This document shows, piece by piece, positions 18,459-27,666 of a stretch of 64,000 bases of DNA (its first letter is position 1; each line of letters starts with the position of its first letter). The notes under the pieces are model-generated. The model worked only from the letters and a program-made list of their open reading frames with translations. It had not been told where the DNA came from and searched no databases. A program made the position numbers and the translations under genes. Origin of the DNA: Cryomorphaceae bacterium (lineage in GTDB: Bacteria > Bacteroidota > Bacteroidia > Flavobacteriales_D > Parvicellaceae); NCBI GenBank assembly GCA_905182525.1, contig CAJJBV010000004.1, positions 62,001-126,000 of the forward strand, given 5' to 3'.

Positions 18459-19064
18459 TCATTTTATATTTACTTTAAACATACTTTTATCATTAATAAA
18501 ACCCTCTAAACTATCCCCGATTTTTATGGGGCCCACACCTGAAGGGGTTCCTGTAAATATTAAATCTCCCGTTTTTAATGTCATATAATTTGAGACATAA
18601 CTAATAATCTGATCAATATTGAATATCATTTTATTTGCATTACTTTCTTGAACAATTTCACCATTTTTTAACAACGAAAAATTCAGTTTATTAAGTGAGT
18701 TTAAATCCATAAAATTTTCACTTACTAATGCTGATTGATCAAACGACTTAGCAATTTCCCATGGATGACCATTTTTTTTGCATTCTTCTTGTAAGTCTCT
18801 AGCGGTAAAATCAATTCCTAAACCAATTTCTGAATAATAATTTTTTGAAAAACTTTGATCTATACTTTTTCCAACTTTTTTTATTTTGTAGACTAATTCT
18901 ACTTCATAATGTATTTCATTACTGAAATTAGGTATAAAAAAAGGGTTTCTTTTAGGTAATAAAGCTGAATTTGGTTTTAAAAAGAATATTGGACTTTTAG
19001 AAATAGAATTGCCCATCTCTTTAACATGATCACTATAGTTTCTTCCAATACAGATGATTTTCAT
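18459..19064 (-). CDS. FAH-family hydrolase (FAHD1/acylpyruvase-like)
   Basis: A 201-residue single-domain member of the fumarylacetoacetate hydrolase superfamily. IICIGRNYSDHVKEMGN, the metal-binding HYEVELVYKI and the GIDFTARDLQ segment are present, as is the end LIFTGTPSGVGPIKIGD. Such short forms act as acylpyruvate hydrolases or oxaloacetate decarboxylases. It is distinct from the full-length fumarylacetoacetase gene near 52 kb. Its ATG overlaps the exonuclease stop by 4 nt. Confidence 0.92.
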   Translation of the reverse strand: MKIICIGRNYSDHVKEMGNSISKSPIFFLKPNSALLPKRNPFFIPNFSNEIHYEVELVYKIKKVGKSIDQSFSKNYYSEIGLGIDFTARDLQEECKKNGHPWEIAKSFDQSALVSENFMDLNSLNKLNFSLLKNGEIVQESNANKMIFNIDQIISYVSNYMTLKTGDLIFTGTPSGVGPIKIGDSLEGFINDKSMFKVNIK

Positions 19065-19834
19065 TTCTTGGATTTAAATTCATTCCAAATTTTTGTGAAG
19101 CAGCTCTTAGTATTTTGAGAAAAGTCACCTTTTAAAATCCATGAATAATAACCAGGTTCTTTCTGAAAAACTAACTCTACAGTCTTTCCTTTGTGTTTGC
19201 CAAAATTAATAATGGGCTGATTTTGACCATCTAAAACAATTCTTCCAGCATAGTCAACAGAAGATTTATTGGCTTTAGAAAACTCACTTAAAAATTCATC
19301 ATTGTTTTCTAGCTCTGAATATTTTTTAGCTTGTGCTTTTAATACTTCAAGTGTTGCCCTGGCATCATACATTGCAGAATGAGCATTTTCCATTTCTTTT
19401 TTACAGTAAAAAACGTATGCTGCACCTAATGTTCTTTTTTCCATTTTATGAAAAATATTTTGAACATCAATCAACTTCTTTGATTCAAAATCGCTTTTCA
19501 CATTTGCTCTAATAAATTCTTCTTCTAAAATAGGAACGTCAAATTTATTAGAATTAAAACCACATAAATTAGAATCTCCGATAAATATTTTAATTTCTAA
19601 AGCCAAGTCCTTAAATGTAGGAGCATCTTTAATATCTATATCATAGATTCCATGAATTTCAGAAATGTTTAGAGGAATTGGAATTTCTGGATTAATTCTT
19701 TTTTCGTAGAGCTCTTCTTTTCCATCTGGAAATGTTTTTATCATTCCAATTTCTACAATTCTGTCTTTGTTAATTTGGTCACCAGTTGCTTCAATATCTA
19801 AAACTATTAGTGGTTTGGATAATTTTATGTCCAT
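19061..19834 (-). CDS. DnaQ-like 3'-5' exonuclease (DEDDh family)
   Basis: Exo I motif LDIEATGD (Asp and Glu near residues 13 and 15), Exo II within LCGFNSNKFDVPIL, and Exo III HSAMYDARATLEVL are all present, so catalysis is likely intact. The C-terminal 70 residues (IINFGKHKGKTVELVFQKEP, YYSWILKGDF) form an exonuclease-associated module often seen in this subgroup. It is probably a proofreading or repair nuclease rather than the polymerase subunit itself. It sits between the E2 gene (29 nt upstream) and the FAH-like gene. Confidence 0.9.
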   Translation of the reverse strand: MDIKLSKPLIVLDIEATGDQINKDRIVEIGMIKTFPDGKEELYEKRINPEIPIPLNISEIHGIYDIDIKDAPTFKDLALEIKIFIGDSNLCGFNSNKFDVPILEEEFIRANVKSDFESKKLIDVQNIFHKMEKRTLGAAYVFYCKKEMENAHSAMYDARATLEVLKAQAKKYSELENNDEFLSEFSKANKSSVDYAGRIVLDGQNQPIINFGKHKGKTVELVFQKEPGYYSWILKGDFSQNTKSCFTKIWNEFKSKK

Positions 19835-19863
19835 TATTAATTAGTTAATTAAAGAATTTAGTT

Positions 19864-21162
19864 TTAAATGTCTCTATTTATATCAAATGACTCTAAATAA
19901 TCAGCAACTTTTCTTACAAATTGCCCACCTAAAGCACCATCAATATTCCTATGATCATAGGAATGAGAAAGAAACATCTTGTGTCTTATTCCAATTAAAT
20001 CTCCAGAATCTGTTTCAATAACTGCTGGTTTTTTTTGAATTGCTCCAAGTGCTAAAATTGCGCTTTGCGGTTGGTTAATAATTGGTGTTCCCATTACATT
20101 GCCAAATGTCCCTACATTTGAGATGGTGTAGGTTCCAGCTGAAATTTCGTCAGGTTTAAGTTGACCTAGTTTAGCTCTATTTGCTAAATCATTTACTTTT
20201 TTTGCTAATCCAACAAGATTTAGCTGATCAGCATTTTGAATTACTGGTACTATCAAGTTTCCTGAGGGTAAAGCTGTAGCCATTCCTATATTAATATTAT
20301 TTTTTACAATAATATTATCACCATCAATTGATGAATTCACCAAAGGAAAATCCCTTATTGCTTTTGCAACTGCTTCAATAAAAATTGGAGTAAATGTTAG
20401 CTTTTCGCCTTCTTTTTCTTGAAATTGTTTTTTAATTTTATTTCTCCAAAGGACAAGATTTGTAACATCTGCTTCTACAAATGAAGTAACATGAGGCGCC
20501 GTTTGAACGGAGTTAACCATATGATCTGCTATTAGCTTTCTCATTCTATCCATTTGAATGATTTCATCACTACCACTAACATTGTACATTGGTTTTGGTG
20601 AATCTAATTTAGTATTTGTTTGTTTTATTGGGGATGAAATTGTCTTTTCGTCTTTTCTGGATTTTAAATAGCTAAGAATATCTTTTTTTGTAACTCTACT
20701 ATTTGATCCAGTTCCATTTATATTTTCTAATTCTGATTTAGTAATCCCCTCTTTTGCAGCTATACTTTTAACAAGAGGCGAATAAAATTTGCTTGCACTG
20801 CTGTAGTCATTTTTGATTTTTTCTTTTGATAAATTTTCTAAAGGCTCAAGAATTTCAACTTCTATTTCTTCTTCAATTTTTTCTTTAGGTGCATTTATAA
20901 TTTCAGAACTTTCTTGGTTTAATTCAGATTCAATAATTGCAAATACAGATCCTACTGGGACAATATCATTTTCGTTGAATAAAATTTCTTTTAAAATGCC
21001 AGAACAAGGAGATGGAACTTCTGAGTCTACTTTATCTGTTGCAATTTCTACAATAGGTTCATCTTCTTCAATAGAATCACCAACTGATTTAAGCCAAGAG
21101 GTTATAGTTGCTTCTGCAACACTTTCTCCCATTTTTGGAAGTTCTACTTTAAATTCTGCCAT
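19864..21162 (-). CDS. Dihydrolipoamide acyltransferase (E2) of a 2-oxo acid dehydrogenase complex
   Basis: It has one N-terminal lipoyl domain (lipoylated Lys about 44 in EIATDKVDSEVPSP), a long Glu-rich linker, an E1/E3-binding domain (SPLVKSIAAKEGI, SRVTKKDILSYL), and a C-terminal catalytic domain with the HxxxDG motif HRNIDG (about His404, Asp408). At 432 residues with a single lipoyl domain it resembles branched-chain 2-oxo acid E2 of Bacteroidota. E1 and E3 genes are not in the window, so the substrate is inferred. Confidence 0.93.
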   Translation of the reverse strand: MAEFKVELPKMGESVAEATITSWLKSVGDSIEEDEPIVEIATDKVDSEVPSPCSGILKEILFNENDIVPVGSVFAIIESELNQESSEIINAPKEKIEEEIEVEILEPLENLSKEKIKNDYSSASKFYSPLVKSIAAKEGITKSELENINGTGSNSRVTKKDILSYLKSRKDEKTISSPIKQTNTKLDSPKPMYNVSGSDEIIQMDRMRKLIADHMVNSVQTAPHVTSFVEADVTNLVLWRNKIKKQFQEKEGEKLTFTPIFIEAVAKAIRDFPLVNSSIDGDNIIVKNNINIGMATALPSGNLIVPVIQNADQLNLVGLAKKVNDLANRAKLGQLKPDEISAGTYTISNVGTFGNVMGTPIINQPQSAILALGAIQKKPAVIETDSGDLIGIRHKMFLSHSYDHRNIDGALGGQFVRKVADYLESFDINRDI

Positions 21163-21192
21163 AGAATATTAATCTTTTAGTATAGTAAAGTG

Positions 21193-21200
21193 CAAAAATA
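21193..21200 (-). promoter_or_regulatory. Bacteroidota -7 promoter element upstream of the E2 gene
   Basis: TATTTTTG on the minus strand matches TAnnTTTG exactly and lies 30 nt before the E2 ATG, a normal leader distance. I see no clear TTG-type -33 element. Confidence 0.4.
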
Positions 21201-21245
21201 ACTTTATTTAGCATATTTAGTTACTTCTAATAATGATAAAAACAT

Positions 21246-23186
21246 TTAATTTGTTTTAAAAATATTTTTGACTAGAATTTTTAAATCCAACATTATGTTA
21301 TAATCTTTTGCATAAATAATATTGATTTTATCTACAGTTTCCTCTTCCATTTTTTTATCGTTATCTACTATAGAGAAAATCCCTGATTTGATTTTTGGTA
21401 GTTTATTTTTAAATGATGACTCTTCATATCCAATCCAAGTTTTATTTCCTATTAAAACAGTATTGATATTTTTAAATGCTTTCTTGTAATTTTTAAAAAA
21501 AAGAATAAATAAAGGAGATATTAATAATAGTACTAAAGAAATATAAATATCAAAACTTCTTTTTTTTGTGATGTTTTCTAAACTATTAATGTGATTTAGT
21601 TCTGTTGTATAATATGTTTCGTTAGAGTAAATAGATTGACTACCAATTATAAATTGAGATTTTTCAGGAATTATTTTGAAATCCACTGTGTTTTTTGAAT
21701 TTACATCTGCCATTGAATAAATGATATTTTGTGCGCTGATATCTTTAGCACAAAATATGACTTCTGTTATTTTATTAACGTTCACAAATTCATTAAGTTG
21801 AAATATATCTCCATCATAGAATTCATTATTATTTTCAATCTTTGATGTTGAAATTTTAAAAACTTTTTTCTTGGTGCGATTCCCAATTGTCATTAGATTT
21901 TCAGTCCTTTGGATTTCCTCTTTAGAGCCAACTAAAGCTATGATTTGAGTTTGCTTAAGGTTGTTTTTAAATAAACCAATTTTTAAAAAATTGAAAGTGA
22001 ACCTTGTAAATATGCTTATTAAAAAACAAGTAATACTTGAAACTAAGATAATTGCTCTTGAAAATTGAATTGATTTTGGTAATAAAGCATAAAATGTTAA
22101 AATTATAATTAAACCCATCAAATTAGCCTTAACTAGATTTAAATATTTAATTGGGGGATTTTGATTTCCAAAAATACTATTGCTACACGACCAAATTAAT
22201 GCATAAATAGGCACGAGATAGTTTAGTGTTTCTTCTGGCAACAGGATTTCTGTAAATTTCTGGTATAACCCTGAAACTCCAAAAATAAACCCAATAAAAA
22301 AAATAAAATCTAAAATAGGTAAAGTCCATCTTTTTAAAATTCTTTGAGTTAAAGCAATAGAAGCCCGTAAGTAAATAGCAATATTTATAAGACTTGAAAA
22401 AGTTTTTACATTTTGTTTAGAGAAGTGTTTTTCAGCAAATATGACCATTGCTCTATAGAAAACAAATACGTAATTAATAGAACTTTTTTTGGTGCTTTCC
22501 CCTTTGTAATGAATAATATTTGTTTGTGAAAAGTAATAGTTTTCATATCCTGCTTTTTTAATTCTATATGACAAGTCAATATCTTCACCATACATAAAAA
22601 ACGCTTCGTCTAAAAGACCTACCTTTTCAAGAACTTCCTTTTTTATCATCATAAAAGCCCCAGAAAGTATATCAACTTTGTGATCTTTATTTTTTGAAAG
22701 AAACCCTAAATGATAATTGCCAAAAACCTTAGATTGAGGAAATAAATAAGCTAATCCAAATATTTTATAAAATGCAACAATTGGAGTTGGTAATCCTCTT
22801 TTAGACTCAGGTAAAAACCTTCCATTTCCATCATACATCTTAACTCCTAATGCTCCTGCATCTTTATGATTGTCCAAAAATTCAAGACATTTTATAAAAG
22901 TGTCTTCTTGAACAATGGTATCAGGGTTTAGCAATAAAATATTATTCCCTTTTGCCATTTTGATTCCTTGATTATTTGCAACAGAAAAACCAGAATTTTT
23001 TTTATTGGAAACTAATATGACTTCTTTAAATTTTTCTCTTATCAAATTTAAGGACCCGTCAACAGAGTTATTATCTACTACAATAATTTCAGCTTCAATT
23101 CCATTTAAGGCTTTATAAATAGATTTCAAACATTGTTCTAAGAAATGTTTTACATTATAATTTACTATGATAATGGATAATTCCAA
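21246..23186 (-). CDS. GT2 glycosyltransferase fused to a membrane, degenerate phosphoglycosyltransferase-like region
   Basis: Residues about 1-230 form a GT-A family 2 transferase (LSIIIVNYNVKHFLEQCLKS, IIVVDNNSVDGSL, LLLNPDTIVQED, FFMYGEDIDLSYRIKKAGYE), similar to rhamnosyltransferase-like enzymes. Then come about four membrane segments (residues about 280-400), a Rossmann-like segment (IIALVGSKEEIQR) and a stretch with KRSFDIYISLVLLLISPLFI, which resembles the membrane-entry helix of polyprenyl phosphoglycosyltransferases. The usual catalytic Asp-Glu and Arg-rich motifs of that family are not visible, so this half may be structural. It follows recR by 7 nt. Likely role: cell-surface polysaccharide. 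Confidence 0.85.
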   Translation of the reverse strand: MELSIIIVNYNVKHFLEQCLKSIYKALNGIEAEIIVVDNNSVDGSLNLIREKFKEVILVSNKKNSGFSVANNQGIKMAKGNNILLLNPDTIVQEDTFIKCLEFLDNHKDAGALGVKMYDGNGRFLPESKRGLPTPIVAFYKIFGLAYLFPQSKVFGNYHLGFLSKNKDHKVDILSGAFMMIKKEVLEKVGLLDEAFFMYGEDIDLSYRIKKAGYENYYFSQTNIIHYKGESTKKSSINYVFVFYRAMVIFAEKHFSKQNVKTFSSLINIAIYLRASIALTQRILKRWTLPILDFIFFIGFIFGVSGLYQKFTEILLPEETLNYLVPIYALIWSCSNSIFGNQNPPIKYLNLVKANLMGLIIILTFYALLPKSIQFSRAIILVSSITCFLISIFTRFTFNFLKIGLFKNNLKQTQIIALVGSKEEIQRTENLMTIGNRTKKKVFKISTSKIENNNEFYDGDIFQLNEFVNVNKITEVIFCAKDISAQNIIYSMADVNSKNTVDFKIIPEKSQFIIGSQSIYSNETYYTTELNHINSLENITKKRSFDIYISLVLLLISPLFILFFKNYKKAFKNINTVLIGNKTWIGYEESSFKNKLPKIKSGIFSIVDNDKKMEEETVDKINIIYAKDYNIMLDLKILVKNIFKTN

Positions 23187-23193
23187 ATATTAT

Positions 23194-23811
23194 TTAGTTT
23201 GAGATATTTGTTTTATAAATAGATCTATCAAGTAAAGATTTTCCAAGAGTTAATTCATCAATATACTCTAGCTGATTACCCACGCCAATTCCTCTTGATA
23301 TTAAAGTTATGTTAACCTTAACTTCTTGAAGTTTTCTGTAAATATAAAAGTTGGTTGTATCCCCTTCCATTGTAGCTGGTAGTGCCAAAATTATTTCAGT
23401 AGTTTTTTCATTGATGATTCTTTCTTTAAGCTCATTTACTTTTATGTCGTTTGGACCAATCCCGTCCATAGGAGAAATAACTCCACCTAAAACGTGGTAC
23501 TTTCCATAAAATTGTTGAGTACTTTCAATTGCTAGAAGGTCTCTTACGTCTTGAACAACACAAATTAATTCATCGGATCGAGATGGGTTTCTACAAATTT
23601 CGCATGTTTTTTGTTCTGTAATATGATAACATTTATCACAAAAATTAAGATGCTCTTTTAAATTAATAAATGCTTTTGTAAAATCATTGACTTCTTTTTC
23701 ACTTTGATCTAAGAGATGAAGTACTAATCTAAGAGCTGATCTTTGTCCAATTCCTGGTAATGATGACATTTGTTCAACAGCATCATTTAATAATTTAGAT
23801 TTAAAATCCAT
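23194..23811 (-). CDS. recR: Recombination mediator protein RecR
   Basis: Works with RecF and RecO to load RecA at gaps. An N-terminal helix-hairpin-helix (VEQMSSLPGIGQRSALRLVL), a zinc finger with Cys near 58, 61, 70 and 73, a TOPRIM domain (LICVVQDVRDLLAIE), and the end SRGIGVGNQLEYIDELTLGK are all present. At 205 residues it has family length. First gene of the unit with the glycosyltransferase fusion; divergent from the symporter across a 133-bp gap. Confidence 0.97.
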   Translation of the reverse strand: MDFKSKLLNDAVEQMSSLPGIGQRSALRLVLHLLDQSEKEVNDFTKAFINLKEHLNFCDKCYHITEQKTCEICRNPSRSDELICVVQDVRDLLAIESTQQFYGKYHVLGGVISPMDGIGPNDIKVNELKERIINEKTTEIILALPATMEGDTTNFYIYRKLQEVKVNITLISRGIGVGNQLEYIDELTLGKSLLDRSIYKTNISN

Positions 23812-23944
23812 TTTGCTAAATTAAAAATGCTAGTCTAAACAATGCATATATTATCATTTTATTAACTACAAATATTGAATAGCTTATCAAAATATTCATT
23901 TTTAGTGATTATTCAATTAGTAATTTAGGAATAGATTTAAAATT

Positions 23945-25456
23945 ATGTCAGTTTTTTTAGTTTTTACAATACTTATTTCCTATTTCATCTTGCTAATGAT
24001 GATTTCGTATTTCACATCTAAATCAGCTTCTAACGATTCCTTTTTTAATGGAGATAGAAAATCTCCTTGGTATATTGTGGCTTTTGGAATGATTGGGGCT
24101 TCACTTTCTGGAATAACTTTTATTTCTATACCAGGTTCTGTAGCAAAATATTCTGCAGAATATGGATTAATTCCATCAGACCAGTTTAGTTATATGCAAA
24201 TGGTTTTAGGGTATTTTATTGGTTATTTAATTGTTGCCTACGTTTTGCTGCCTATTTACTATAGAATGGAACTAACTTCTATTTATTCATATTTAGAGGA
24301 AAGATTTGGTTATTGGAGTTATAAAACTGGAGCTTCTTTTTTTTTACTTTCTAGATTAATTGGCGCTTCAATAAGATTACTATTAGTTTCAAGCGTTTTA
24401 CAGCTTATTTTATTTGATGAAATTGGAATTCCATTTGAAATCACAGTAATAACTTCAGTTTTGCTAATTTGGATATATACCAATAAGGGGGGGATAAAGA
24501 CAATAATATGGACGGACACTCTGCAAACATTTTTCATGTTAATTTCTGTGATAATTACAGTTTGGTTAATTGCTGATGCTTTAAACTTAAAAGAAAAAGA
24601 AGGTTTTGTTAATGAAATATCTCAAAGTGGATTTTCAAAAATATTTTATTTTGAAAACTGGAAACAGGGCAATTATTTTTGGAAACACTTTTTAGGCGGA
24701 ATATTTATTACCATTGGAATGACAGGTTTAGATCAAGATATGATGCAGAAAAATTTAAGTTGTAAAAATTTGAAATCTGCGCAACTAAACATGATAAGTT
24801 TTGCTGGTGTTTTAGTCTTTGTAAATTTAATATTCTTAGTTCTTGGTGCGCTTTTATTTATGTATTTTCAAGAAACTGGAATTGGATCAAACATTTTGAA
24901 AGTAGATAACCCTCGTACAGATTTATTATTTGCAGAAATTTCAAATAACGGATCACTAGGTATTTTGGTATCGATTTTATTTTTGCTTGGCTTAATTGCC
25001 GCTGCTTATTCAAGTGCAGACTCAGCTTTAACGTCTTTAACAACTTCCTTCTCAGTTGACTTTTTGAATATTGAAGAAAAAGCAGAAAATAAACAGAAGA
25101 GAATTAGAAAAAATACTCACTTATTAATGTCTTTTTTGTTAGTTTCTATCATTCTCATTTTAAGAAATTTTTCTGATGACTCTGCCATTTGGATGCTCAT
25201 TAAATTAGCAGGTTTTACTTATGGCCCCCTTATTGGATTATTCTTTTTTGGAATTATTACTAAAAGAAGTTTAAATGACCGTCTTGTTCCTATAGTATCA
25301 GCTTTAGTCCCAATAGTTGTGGCGTCTCTATGGTATCTACATGGTAAAGGTAGTATTACATGGTTTGGATCATATCAGTTTGGAGCAGAACTAATTATTT
25401 ATAATTCTTTATTGTCTTTTTTAGCTTTGTTATTGATCAGTAATTCTAAAAGCTAA
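23945..25456 (+). CDS. Sodium:solute symporter (SSS family)
   Basis: A polytopic membrane protein of 503 residues with about 13 hydrophobic segments. FGMIGASLSGITFISIPG (helix 2, sodium/substrate region), LLSRLIGASIRL, ITIGMTGLDQDMMQKNLSCK, and AAAYSSADSALTSLTTSF (the Na2-site helix) are the SSS/SLC5 landmarks. The solute cannot be told from sequence; related members carry sugars, sialic acid or carboxylates. The last 11 nt overlap the convergent DsrE gene. The 133-bp gap upstream shows no exact -7 element, only a TAGATTTA near-match. Confidence 0.92.
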   Translation: MSVFLVFTILISYFILLMMISYFTSKSASNDSFFNGDRKSPWYIVAFGMIGASLSGITFISIPGSVAKYSAEYGLIPSDQFSYMQMVLGYFIGYLIVAYVLLPIYYRMELTSIYSYLEERFGYWSYKTGASFFLLSRLIGASIRLLLVSSVLQLILFDEIGIPFEITVITSVLLIWIYTNKGGIKTIIWTDTLQTFFMLISVIITVWLIADALNLKEKEGFVNEISQSGFSKIFYFENWKQGNYFWKHFLGGIFITIGMTGLDQDMMQKNLSCKNLKSAQLNMISFAGVLVFVNLIFLVLGALLFMYFQETGIGSNILKVDNPRTDLLFAEISNNGSLGILVSILFLLGLIAAAYSSADSALTSLTTSFSVDFLNIEEKAENKQKRIRKNTHLLMSFLLVSIILILRNFSDDSAIWMLIKLAGFTYGPLIGLFFFGIITKRSLNDRLVPIVSALVPIVVASLWYLHGKGSITWFGSYQFGAELIIYNSLLSFLALLLISNSKS

Positions 25457-25775
25457 TTATTTTGTCAGATTCATGAATTATTCTGTGAAGATCTTCCATA
25501 GTAGACATTGGGCATAATTCTGAACTATCTTGTTTTCTTATTTTAAGACATGTGCCACAGGCATAAAGTATTCCATTTTTTTTAATGAAATCCTCCAAAA
25601 GTTTAGTAATGTCATAAGTTTCTGTCGAAAGTGATTCTGCCTCCACTCCTTTGGCCATTAAAAAGATTGAGACTTTATCCCCTTTGTTAATTGAAAAGTT
25701 AGCTAATCTTACAGCGTTCCATACTGTTTCAGGATGATCGGAATAAATTACAATACCTAATTTTATAGTTTTCAA
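25446..25775 (-). CDS. DsrE-family sulfur-carrier-like protein
   Basis: A 109-residue cytosolic protein of the DsrE/DsrF-like fold (KLGIVIYSDHPETVWNAVRL, GDKVSIFLMAKGVEAE). It carries three Cys, two in YACGTCLK (about Cys73, Cys76) and one at about 88; the CGTC position matches the persulfide-carrying site seen in relatives. It lies 4 nt after the DUF3050 gene and ends the pyrD run. A sulfur-transfer role is inferred from family only. Its function with DUF3050 is unknown. Confidence 0.87.
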   Translation of the reverse strand: MKTIKLGIVIYSDHPETVWNAVRLANFSINKGDKVSIFLMAKGVEAESLSTETYDITKLLEDFIKKNGILYACGTCLKIRKQDSSELCPMSTMEDLHRIIHESDKIISF

Positions 25776-25779
25776 TTTT

Positions 25780-26595
25780 TCAATTGTTAGCGTACTGTAA
25801 TACTTTTTTTTCTTCTAATCTAATATTAGATTTAATGCATTTATCAATATGACTCCAAAGTGAGATTCTATGTTTTAATGCTTCTTTACTTATTTTGATA
25901 ACTTCTTCCCATTTTTGAGCATCATTTTGGCAAAGGCTTGATATCATTTCATGCGCTAAAGGTCCGTGTTCATCACCATCAAGATCAATATGTCTTTGCA
26001 AATAATAATTTATTTTATTTAAAGATATTTTTTTCGACTGTTCTGTTTTCTTTATGATTTCTAAAAACATATCTGGAATAATTTCTTCTCTACCAAAAGT
26101 AAAAGCAGCTGCAATTTCGTGAGCTTTCCAGCCCTTAATAGTATTGAATGAAAACTTTAAAAACGATTTTATTTCAGGACTAATATTAGATTTTGAAATA
26201 TACTCATCAACAGAATCTAAATCTTTTACTTCACTACAAAATTCTTCGATAGGTTTTATATCAGCTTTAATTTCGTCCATTGCTTCTAGATACATTTCAA
26301 AATGACTTTTTGGCTCTCCATTAAAGTTTAAGTCGGACTCTTCATCTACAATAATTTGATTAATTAATCTTGCTGATTTTGAGTCTGAATTTGGTTTCCA
26401 AGGAATCTGTGTACAAGTTAATTTTATTTGTAACCCTTTTAATAATGACATAAAATCCCAAACAGCATATACGTGAGATTCCATAAATACCTTAATATCT
26501 TCAATAGAGTTAAGTGATTTATATAGTTCATGATTTTTTAATTCGTCCCTTAGTGGTTGAATTTGTTCAATTACTTTTTCAATATTAGGATTCAT
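25780..26595 (-). CDS. DUF3050 protein, heme-oxygenase-like fold (possible diiron enzyme)
   Basis: A helical, soluble protein of 271 residues matching the DUF3050 family. Metal-ligand-type residues stand on spaced helices: Glu39/His41 (FMESHVYAVWDF), Glu85-Glu86 and His98 (VDEESD, SHFEMYLEAM), His159, Glu170, and HIDLDGDEH (His202, Asp206, His210). This recalls heme-oxygenase-like diiron oxidases, a family link I infer from pattern only. The start overlaps the end of pyrD by 11 nt and the gene is followed within 4 nt by DsrE, so all three are co-transcribed. The reaction is unknown. Confidence 0.85.
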   Translation of the reverse strand: MNPNIEKVIEQIQPLRDELKNHELYKSLNSIEDIKVFMESHVYAVWDFMSLLKGLQIKLTCTQIPWKPNSDSKSARLINQIIVDEESDLNFNGEPKSHFEMYLEAMDEIKADIKPIEEFCSEVKDLDSVDEYISKSNISPEIKSFLKFSFNTIKGWKAHEIAAAFTFGREEIIPDMFLEIIKKTEQSKKISLNKINYYLQRHIDLDGDEHGPLAHEMISSLCQNDAQKWEEVIKISKEALKHRISLWSHIDKCIKSNIRLEEKKVLQYANN

Positions 26596-27625
26596 TTCTT
26601 TTTATTAATAAGTTGTTTATTTTCTTAACTAAGCTTGGTCCTGAATAAATAAAACCAGTGTAAAGTTGAATTAAATCTGCACCTGCATCAATTTTGTCTA
26701 ACGCATCTTGAGGATTCATAATTCCTCCAACGCCTATAATAGGTAGCTTTTTATTTGTTTTTTTTGAGATGTACTTAATTACTTCCGTTGACTTATCTTT
26801 CAACGGTAATCCACTTAATCCTCCATTGCCAATTTTTTCTAGTATGTTAGAAGTAGTTTTTAAATTATCCCTGCTAGTAGTAGTATTAGTAGCTATAATG
26901 CCGTCTAATTTTTCTTTTAAAATTAATTCTATAGTTTCATCAAGTTGTTTGTGGTTTAAATCAGGGGATATTTTTATTAGTATCGGTTTTTGTTTCTCTT
27001 TTTTGCTGTTAATTGATTTTAGTTGTGGTATTAATTTTTTTAGAAATTCTACATCCTGAAGTTTTGTAAAATTACTTACGTTTGGGCAGCTTACATTTAA
27101 AACAAAATAATCTACATAGGGGTGAAGAACTTCAAAATTATGAATGTAATCTAAATCCGCATTTTCATTAGATGTTGATGAATTTTTCCCAATATTTCCG
27201 CCAATTATTAAATTTGAATTGTTGTTTTTTAATCTTTCTGCACAAATTTCACTTCCGTCGTTATTTATACCAAGTCTATTTATAATGGCTTCATCTTTGG
27301 CTATTCTGAATAACCTTTTTTTAGGATTTCCAGGTTGAGCTTTCGGGGTTACAGTTCCAATTTCAATAAATCCAAATCCTAGGTTTGCTAATTCTTTTAT
27401 GTATTTACCATTTTTATCAAATCCAGCAGCCAATCCTACAGGGTTTTTAAACTTTAAACCAAATAATTCTTTTTCTAGAGATGGACTATTTTTTTGATAG
27501 AAGAATCTAAATAACCAACCTATGATAGAAATATTACATATAAATTTAAGTGTCTTTAAAATAATGTAATGAACCCTTTCTGGATCAATGGTAAATAATA
27601 AAGGTCTTATTATGAGTTTATACAC
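26585..27625 (-). CDS. pyrD: Dihydroorotate dehydrogenase (quinone), class 2
   Basis: Oxidises dihydroorotate to orotate in pyrimidine synthesis, passing electrons to the membrane quinone. The N-terminal helices (MYKLIIRPLLFTIDPERVHY) that dock on the membrane mark class 2. FKNPVGLAAGFDKNGK, FIEIGTVTPKAQPGNPKKRL, VLNVSCPNVSN (catalytic Ser region), and IGVGGIMNPQDALDKIDAGA complete the barrel. The start is GTG at 27625. An exact -7 element lies 4 nt before it, which predicts a leaderless transcript. Confidence 0.96.
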   Translation of the reverse strand: MYKLIIRPLLFTIDPERVHYIILKTLKFICNISIIGWLFRFFYQKNSPSLEKELFGLKFKNPVGLAAGFDKNGKYIKELANLGFGFIEIGTVTPKAQPGNPKKRLFRIAKDEAIINRLGINNDGSEICAERLKNNNSNLIIGGNIGKNSSTSNENADLDYIHNFEVLHPYVDYFVLNVSCPNVSNFTKLQDVEFLKKLIPQLKSINSKKEKQKPILIKISPDLNHKQLDETIELILKEKLDGIIATNTTTSRDNLKTTSNILEKIGNGGLSGLPLKDKSTEVIKYISKKTNKKLPIIGVGGIMNPQDALDKIDAGADLIQLYTGFIYSGPSLVKKINNLLIKRNES

Positions 27626-27629
27626 ATTA

Positions 27630-27637
27630 CAAAAATA
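27630..27637 (-). promoter_or_regulatory. Bacteroidota -7 promoter element upstream of pyrD
   Basis: TATTTTTG on the minus strand, identical in sequence and spacing (4 nt to the start codon) to the element before pdxJ. No clear -33 element is seen. Confidence 0.5.
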
Positions 27638-27666
27638 ACAATTCTAGATTTGATAATTAATTTTGT

